Shown here: positions 6,577 to 10,614 of the stretch, piece by piece
Layout: every line of letters starts with the position of its first letter
Position numbering within the stretch: position 1 is the stretch's first letter
Origin: Candidatus Delongbacteria bacterium
GTDB lineage: Bacteria; CAIWAD01; BS150m-G50
NCBI GenBank assembly: GCA_016784425.1
Contig: JADHUQ010000071.1
Span: 1-10,614 of the forward strand
Direction of reading: 5' to 3'
DNA length: 10,614 nucleotides
Position numbers and translations under genes: made by a program
The notes under the pieces: generated by a model
The model's input: the letters and a program-made list of their open reading frames with translations, nothing else
The model's database searches: none
Told to the model about the DNA's origin: nothing

Positions 6577-8654
6577 GACTTCACCTCCAGCAGATCCAAC
6601 AGCTGCTGGTTTAACACCGGTACATTTTCACCGCTGTGTAAAAACAGGTCTATCCCCACCTCGCGGAAAGATTCCTCTGCCTTTCCCGGATTACCCGCCA
6701 GGAGCAACGGTAATTGCGGGTGGGCGGTTTTCAGATCGGGTGCCAGCTGTGCCAGAGAATTCTGGTAGGTGTCGTCCGCACCGCAGAAAACCACCAGAGA
6801 GGTTTCAGCAGTACTGACAGCGGCGATTGCCTCCACGCTGGTCTGGACCGGTATTTCTGCGACGATTACAATACCGGCGGTATGCAACCAGCCGGTGGTA
6901 AACTCAACTCTGGAGCGGTACTGCTTCTGCTCACCCAGTAGAAGCAGCAGAGCACCGGGTACTGCACCCCTGCGCTTTGCCAGTGCGACTGTTCGTTGAC
7001 GAATATCCAGCCAGACCTCACCGGCGTTGATCAGGGAGAGGGGGTCGGTGGAGGGAATCTTTCCACCTGCGTCCAGACAAATGGCGAGCTGGGACAATGT
7101 AGCGCCTTTAACGACGGCACGGCGCGCGTAAGTAAACGATTCCTCGGTTGAATTTCGGGTAAGGGGTTGCAGGGTGGCAGAAGCTTCCCGCCGCTGTACC
7201 GGCGCCTTTTCAGCTTCAGTCGGTGGCAACACATCATGCGGAATGGCGTGAACCGAGGTGCCGACCAATCGGTAGCGATTGTGTGCGATAGCTTCCTCAC
7301 TTCTGCCGGCCAGCTTTCGCAATTCCCGTTGCGGATCTCCAGCCAGCAATGCTGCCGCCATTCCCCCCTGGTTTTCAATCTTCTGGAATCGCTTCCAGGC
7401 AAGGCTCGCAAGTTCTGCGGTGAGCTGCTCTACCAGGTAGGAGCCGGCGGCAGGATCCTCAACTTTTCCCAATCCCGCCTCTTCAAGCAGTACTAACTGG
7501 GTGTTACGGGCCAGGCGACGCGCCAGTGCTCCAGTTTCAGCAGCCGGTTTATCAAAGTAGCCCACCTGCAGACTGTCGCAACCACCCAGCAGGGCTGACA
7601 CCGCCGCCGTAGTCGTTCGCAGCAGATTGACCTGCTTGGCGGTAACGGTCAGGTTCCATTCTGAAGTTACTGCGCGCAGGTGTAGTCCGGCTGCCGCTTC
7701 CACGCAACCGCAATGCGAAAGTAGCTGATGCCACAATACCCGGAGCGCGCGCAGTTTGGCGATTTCCATGAAGAAATGTGGTCCAACCGCAAGGCTGAAG
7801 AGGAAGCTGGGAGCGCTGACTGACGGTGGTAATCCCCGCTCTTCGAGACGTCGCAGGTACTCTACAGCGGTCGCCATAGTGAAGGCAAGGTCGGTAACAG
7901 CGCTACCACCAGCGTTATGATAAAACTCTGTATGAACGGCTACCGACTTAATCTGGGGAGCGTTTGCTGTGGTCCAGCTGGTGAGTGCGGCTAACTCATC
8001 CCAGGATTGTTCCAGTGACAGCGGTAATGAACCGGTCAGCGCAAGTTCCCCCAGAGGATCGGTTTCGATTGCTCCCCGCAGCTTAACCGTTGCATTGCCG
8101 CCGGTGTTCACCTGCTCCAGCAGGAAGGCCGCCAGTGGCAGACCGGCACTATACGCCTGGAGGTAAAACGGTGTACAGGTGAAATCTATCCCCTCCAACA
8201 GCTGTTGCCAGTCAGCGAGCGTTTCCAGATGTGCCCCCCCGGTCAACAGCTGTCCTGGCTCACCCCGGCGGCGGGTTTGCTGGTCAAAAACCAGATTGAT
8301 ACAGTTTTGCCCTTGTTGCAGGTCATGTAGCAGTGCGTCGTGCAGCAGGGAGACATCGCTGATTGGTAAGGCCTGTGCTATCAGACAGCCGGTGCCGGCA
8401 GCAGGCACTGCCAGTGGCCTGGAGGAGTCGGGATGGTATATCGGCTGCAGCAGGATCTCTTCCGCTGTGTCCGTCGTGAGCCCAGCTTCAGCCAACGGTT
8501 TTTGTAACAGACGTTCTGCCGCCGCCTGCCAGGTGGCAGCATCCGCTGGTGGGAAGCAGCTGCGTGGATCGGAATTCGGCTTTGAAGGAGTGGGTAAATT
8601 GCTATTATATTGCATCAGTTGGCAAAGTTCCTGTACGGTTGAATTCGTTGTCAC
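6573..8654 (-). CDS. mutA: Methylmalonyl-CoA mutase, small (non-catalytic) subunit
   Basis: This is the paralogous partner chain of the alpha/beta mutase heterodimer. It has a barrel-like domain (about 40-480) and a degenerate cobalamin-type domain (about 565-693). Paralogy to the catalytic chain is plain in G-P-H-F-F-M-E-I-A-K-L-R (291-302), S-E-W-N-L-T (331-336), A-R-N-T-Q-L (382-387) and the D-P-A-A-G-S-Y segment near 400-406. The D-x-H-x-x-G motif is absent: the equivalent region around 573-585 (L-L-G-E-Q-K-Q-Y-R) has no His ligand, as expected for the structural subunit. The 693-residue form uses GTG 8654 with GGGAAG about 7 nt upstream. An ATG at 8615 would remove 13 residues and cannot be excluded. 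It is the first gene of the five-gene leftward operon. The promoter must lie in 8655-8853 or beyond. Confidence 0.93.
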   Translation of the reverse strand: MTTNSTVQELCQLMQYNSNLPTPSKPNSDPRSCFPPADAATWQAAAERLLQKPLAEAGLTTDTAEEILLQPIYHPDSSRPLAVPAAGTGCLIAQALPISDVSLLHDALLHDLQQGQNCINLVFDQQTRRRGEPGQLLTGGAHLETLADWQQLLEGIDFTCTPFYLQAYSAGLPLAAFLLEQVNTGGNATVKLRGAIETDPLGELALTGSLPLSLEQSWDELAALTSWTTANAPQIKSVAVHTEFYHNAGGSAVTDLAFTMATAVEYLRRLEERGLPPSVSAPSFLFSLAVGPHFFMEIAKLRALRVLWHQLLSHCGCVEAAAGLHLRAVTSEWNLTVTAKQVNLLRTTTAAVSALLGGCDSLQVGYFDKPAAETGALARRLARNTQLVLLEEAGLGKVEDPAAGSYLVEQLTAELASLAWKRFQKIENQGGMAAALLAGDPQRELRKLAGRSEEAIAHNRYRLVGTSVHAIPHDVLPPTEAEKAPVQRREASATLQPLTRNSTEESFTYARRAVVKGATLSQLAICLDAGGKIPSTDPLSLINAGEVWLDIRQRTVALAKRRGAVPGALLLLLGEQKQYRSRVEFTTGWLHTAGIVIVAEIPVQTSVEAIAAVSTAETSLVVFCGADDTYQNSLAQLAPDLKTAHPQLPLLLAGNPGKAEESFREVGIDLFLHSGENVPVLNQQLLDLLEVKS
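6582..6588 (-). promoter_or_regulatory. Strong Shine-Dalgarno site for mutB inside the end of mutA
   Basis: GGAGGTG on the minus strand lies 5 nt before the mutB ATG, within the last codons of mutA. Together with the ATGA overlap it indicates coupled but independently strong initiation, suited to a 1:1 subunit ratio. Confidence 0.75.
7751..7777. repeat. 27-bp near-identical segment shared by mutA and mutB (copy in mutA)
   Basis: This is the second copy of the segment at 5700-5726, in the same orientation, 2051 bp apart, with one mismatch. It could favour gene conversion or deletion between the paralogues. Confidence 0.7.
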
Positions 8655-8748
8655 TGATCAACTTCCCAGGGGCTGCAGAGGGGCGAAGCTGTGACACATG
8701 ACCTGCCTTCACCCTGGTGGCTGCGGCGGACTGGCAAGGTTCGGCAGC

Positions 8749-8756
8749 AATATACT
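8749..8756. promoter_or_regulatory. Overlapping -10-like elements on both strands of the divergent region
   Basis: The plus strand reads TATACT at 8751-8756 and the minus strand reads TATATT at 8754-8749, each 5 of 6 to the -10 consensus. They sit in the region between mutA and the lipoprotein gene and share bases, as in bidirectional promoters. The -35 regions are poor in both directions (TTCTGC at 18 nt spacing for mutA; nothing good for the lipoprotein gene). An activator or chance occurrence are both possible. Confidence 0.25.
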
Positions 8757-8776
8757 CTTTCCAACGGAATTCGCAG

Positions 8777-8803
8777 AAGAAAAACAGTGCCGGCAGGGCG
8801 CTG
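8777..8803 (-). terminator. Intrinsic terminator-like hairpin, leftward
   Basis: On the minus strand CAGCGCC (8803-8797) pairs with GGCACTG (8791-8785) around the loop CTGCC. One C-A mismatch interrupts the 7-position stem. It is followed directly by TTTTTCTT (8784-8777). This has the form of a Rho-independent terminator. It lies upstream of mutA, so it may stop leftward transcripts that read through from the methyltransferase gene and run antisense to the lipoprotein gene. If a mutA promoter lies further upstream, it could instead act as an attenuator. The internal mismatch lowers confidence. Confidence 0.45.
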
Positions 8804-8853
8804 GATGACGTGATACAGACCAGGACAACTGGTAAAGCGGAAGGGAGTGAGTA

Positions 8854-9435
8854 ATGAAGTTTAGATTGATCCGCCAGGGGGCGCTGCCACTGTTAGTCGG
8901 TATTTTGCTCAGCGGGTGCCTGCAGGTGCAGGAGACCGTTTACCGTTTTCAACTGCATGAGGATGGTACCATGACTGGTACGATCCGCTTTCTCGGGATC
9001 GTCTCCAGTCCAGAGGATGGTGAGGATGTCAGTACCAGTGATTTCATGTCGCTGGTGAGTGATTACCTCGAAGGAGAAGTATACGAAAACGAGCACCCGT
9101 TCATGGAGTTCAGCGGTAAGCGCTTCTGGGTGGAGAACAATACCCTCAACGGCGAGCTGAGTTTCACAATGAGGGAAGTTAATGCCGGTGGTTTCCTCAT
9201 TGATCCCGGTTGCGATTGCGCAGCGATCTACCTGGTGTTGTCGGATGACTACAGCCCCCTCGTTGTCAGTAATGGCGAGCTGATCGCTGGAGAAGCCTGT
9301 CTGCGCTGGCCCGCCGGGACCACTGAATTCAGTTTAACAGCAGGACCGGATGACGAGACCGAAGCAGGTAGTTCGTTAGCTTCTTTTTACGAAAGATGGC
9401 AGGCCGGGGGAGAATTTCCAGACAAGGGGAATTAA
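8854..9435 (+). CDS. Putative outer-membrane lipoprotein of unknown function
   Basis: This encodes 193 residues. The N-terminus is a lipoprotein signal: basic M-K-F-R-L-I-R, a hydrophobic stretch (10-19) and the lipobox L-S-G-C with Cys22 as lipidation site. Leu follows Cys22, with no Asp retention signal, so outer-membrane sorting is expected in a Gram-negative cell. The mature part is acidic and appears rich in beta-strand (for example V-Y-R-F-Q-L-H-E-D-G-T-M-T-G-T-I-R-F near 29-46). It contains a C-D-C pair (Cys120, Cys122) and Cys149. There are no further membrane segments. I do not recognise a family. An AGGGAG ribosome binding site precedes the ATG. The gene diverges from mutA and converges on the methyltransferase gene with a 2-bp gap. 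The fairly short conserved-looking strand/turn opening could be a small beta-sandwich, but that is speculation. Confidence 0.8.
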   Translation: MKFRLIRQGALPLLVGILLSGCLQVQETVYRFQLHEDGTMTGTIRFLGIVSSPEDGEDVSTSDFMSLVSDYLEGEVYENEHPFMEFSGKRFWVENNTLNGELSFTMREVNAGGFLIDPGCDCAAIYLVLSDDYSPLVVSNGELIAGEACLRWPAGTTEFSLTAGPDDETEAGSSLASFYERWQAGGEFPDKGN

Positions 9436-9437
9436 GG

Positions 9438-10469
9438 CTAGCCATCCTCCAGCAGTAACAAACGCTGTTCTGCCAGCCTGGCGTAGTCATCGTGCACTTC
9501 AAAGCCAACGCCGTTACGCCCCAGTGCTGCTGCCGCCACCAGGGTTGTACCGGAACCGGCAAAAGGATCCAGTACCGCTTCCCCCTGAAAGGAATAGGCC
9601 TTCACCAGGCGATGTGGCAACTCCAGGGGGAAGGGCGCTACATGTTTGCGACCGTCTCCACTACGCTCCGGATTCATCAGCCAGACATCGGAGTTTTTCA
9701 GTGAGAGCCAGAAATCCCGCTCAAGTCTGGAGTTTTCCCGTTCCTGTTGTGATACATGTTTGTATTTGCGGTAACTGGTCGGTGCCGGTTTTTGAAACTC
9801 CAGAATGAACTCATGCATGTGGTTGAGCAGGATCCCACCCGGCAGTGGATAGGTACCGAAGTGAGCTTTTACCCCGTTGGTTTTGTGCCACACTATATCG
9901 CGCTTGAAAACAAAACCGATACGCTGGCAGAGATCTATCATCTTCCCGGCCAGGTTGAGACTGTGATAACTGCCCTTTTCCCGCACCGGTAGATTCATGA
10001 TGTTGAGGAAGAACTTGCGACCTGGCTGTAACACCCGCATTACCTCACACCAGACCTGGTCAATCTGTTCCAGCCAACCTTCCAGGTCATGCATGTTACC
10101 AAGATCGTCAGCACTGCTGGCGCTGGCGTAAAGTTTGGCATTAAAGTAGGGTGGGGAGGTGATCACCAGATTTACTTCATCCGCGCCCAGCTCTGTCAGG
10201 CTTCTGGCGTCACCGGTAATGATGCGTTGACAGGTACCCAGGATGTTCAGTTCACGCAAACGGCGTGTAGCGACTTCAGGCGGTGCCGGTCCAGCTTCGA
10301 CTTTCAACTCTTGAAGATCCTGCAGGTCGATGCGCCACTGACCGCTGCTGGAACTGGTTGCCGGCAGTTCACCGCCAGTAATCAACCGGTGTACTTCCCG
10401 AACGCTGATGTCGAGATAGTGTGCGACCTCCGCCGCGGAGAGATAGCGACGCTCGCTGTAATCCTGCAT
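9438..10469 (-). CDS. DNA methyltransferase (N4-cytosine/N6-adenine, beta class) with N-terminal excisionase-like HTH
   Basis: This encodes 343 residues. The first part (about 9-55) is a helix-turn-helix of the MerR/excisionase type: Y-L-S-A-A-E-V-A-H-Y-L-D-I-S, then V-H-R-L-I-T-G-G-E-L-P-A and W-R-I. The catalytic domain follows: motif IV as L-V-I-T-S-P-P-Y (101-108), then after a long middle region motif I as V-L-D-P-F-A-G-S-G-T-T (299-309), then G-F-E-V (322-325). Motif IV before motif I is the beta-class order, and TSPPY is more usual in N4-cytosine enzymes, though the methylated base is not certain. The region between the motifs (about 190-290) would recognise the target. No restriction endonuclease gene lies next to it in the window, so it may be an orphan methylase. 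The start at 10469 has only a weak GGGA upstream. It is convergent with the lipoprotein gene, with a GGCTAGCC palindrome (9436-9443) across the junction. Confidence 0.92.
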   Translation of the reverse strand: MQDYSERRYLSAAEVAHYLDISVREVHRLITGGELPATSSSSGQWRIDLQDLQELKVEAGPAPPEVATRRLRELNILGTCQRIITGDARSLTELGADEVNLVITSPPYFNAKLYASASSADDLGNMHDLEGWLEQIDQVWCEVMRVLQPGRKFFLNIMNLPVREKGSYHSLNLAGKMIDLCQRIGFVFKRDIVWHKTNGVKAHFGTYPLPGGILLNHMHEFILEFQKPAPTSYRKYKHVSQQERENSRLERDFWLSLKNSDVWLMNPERSGDGRKHVAPFPLELPHRLVKAYSFQGEAVLDPFAGSGTTLVAAAALGRNGVGFEVHDDYARLAEQRLLLLEDG

Positions 10470-10614
10470 ACACCAATCCCATTTTCACTGAAAATTTGAT
10501 CTGGCCGGTGGCAACCGACAGCTGATTTAAGCTAGCAGTCAGGGGCTGTTTTCCCAAACTATTCAGAATGGTTCTATGCGACAGCGGTTTAACCCCTGAA
10601 ATAGTAGAGTTCAG
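10470..10614. other. Upstream region of the methyltransferase gene
   Basis: No gene is called in these 145 bp. They should hold the leftward promoter of the methyltransferase. The best pair seen, TTGGGA and TAGCTT on the minus strand with 17 nt between, is weak. A GCTAGC palindrome occurs near 10531-10536. No operator pattern for the HTH domain could be established by eye. Confidence 0.4.

Noticed and set aside
8179..8694. 171-codon plus-strand frame over the mutA start
   Set aside because: It is antisense to mutA and its composition is Cys/Ser/Arg-rich, typical of the reverse strand of a GC-rich gene.
8655..8853. Cobalamin riboswitch upstream of the B12-dependent mutase operon
   Set aside because: No B12-box-like core or multi-stem architecture could be found on the minus strand, and the space before mutA is short.

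Overview
The window looks like chromosomal DNA of a Gram-negative proteobacterium, probably a gammaproteobacterium. The reasons are a moderately GC-rich base composition, a PpiC-type parvulin, YbdL/YafV-like metabolic genes, a lipobox lipoprotein and tightly packed operons. This placement rests on gene style only. No rRNA, tRNA, insertion sequence, CRISPR array or phage gene was seen, and the reading frames look intact.

Left part (1-1284): two leftward genes encode small heat-shock proteins; the second runs off the window edge. They diverge from a rightward gene for a free-standing parvulin prolyl isomerase (ppiC). About 500 bp of AT-rich DNA lies between them. It holds short palindromes, a good match to a sigma-54 -24/-12 promoter and two adjacent hairpins, but no convincing gene. 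Together this is a small proteostasis cluster.

Middle part (1343-8654): five leftward genes overlap end to start. They encode the small and large subunits of adenosylcobalamin-dependent methylmalonyl-CoA mutase (mutA, mutB), the mutase-associated GTPase MeaB, a YbdL/MtnE-type PLP aminotransferase and a YafV/MtnU-type omega-amidase. The first three form a mutase module (methylmalonyl-CoA to succinyl-CoA, with a GTPase that loads and protects the cofactor). The last two form a glutamine transaminase/omega-amidase pair: the aminotransferase turns 2-keto-4-methylthiobutyrate into methionine using glutamine, and the omega-amidase hydrolyses the resulting alpha-ketoglutaramate. Fusing these two modules in one operon is the most interesting metabolic feature here.

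Right part (8655-10614): a short divergent region carries a terminator-like hairpin and overlapping -10-like elements on both strands. It separates mutA from a rightward gene for an outer-membrane-type lipoprotein of unknown function. That gene converges, with a 2-bp gap, on a leftward gene for a DNA methyltransferase. The methyltransferase has an excisionase-like helix-turn-helix at its N-terminus and no restriction partner in view.
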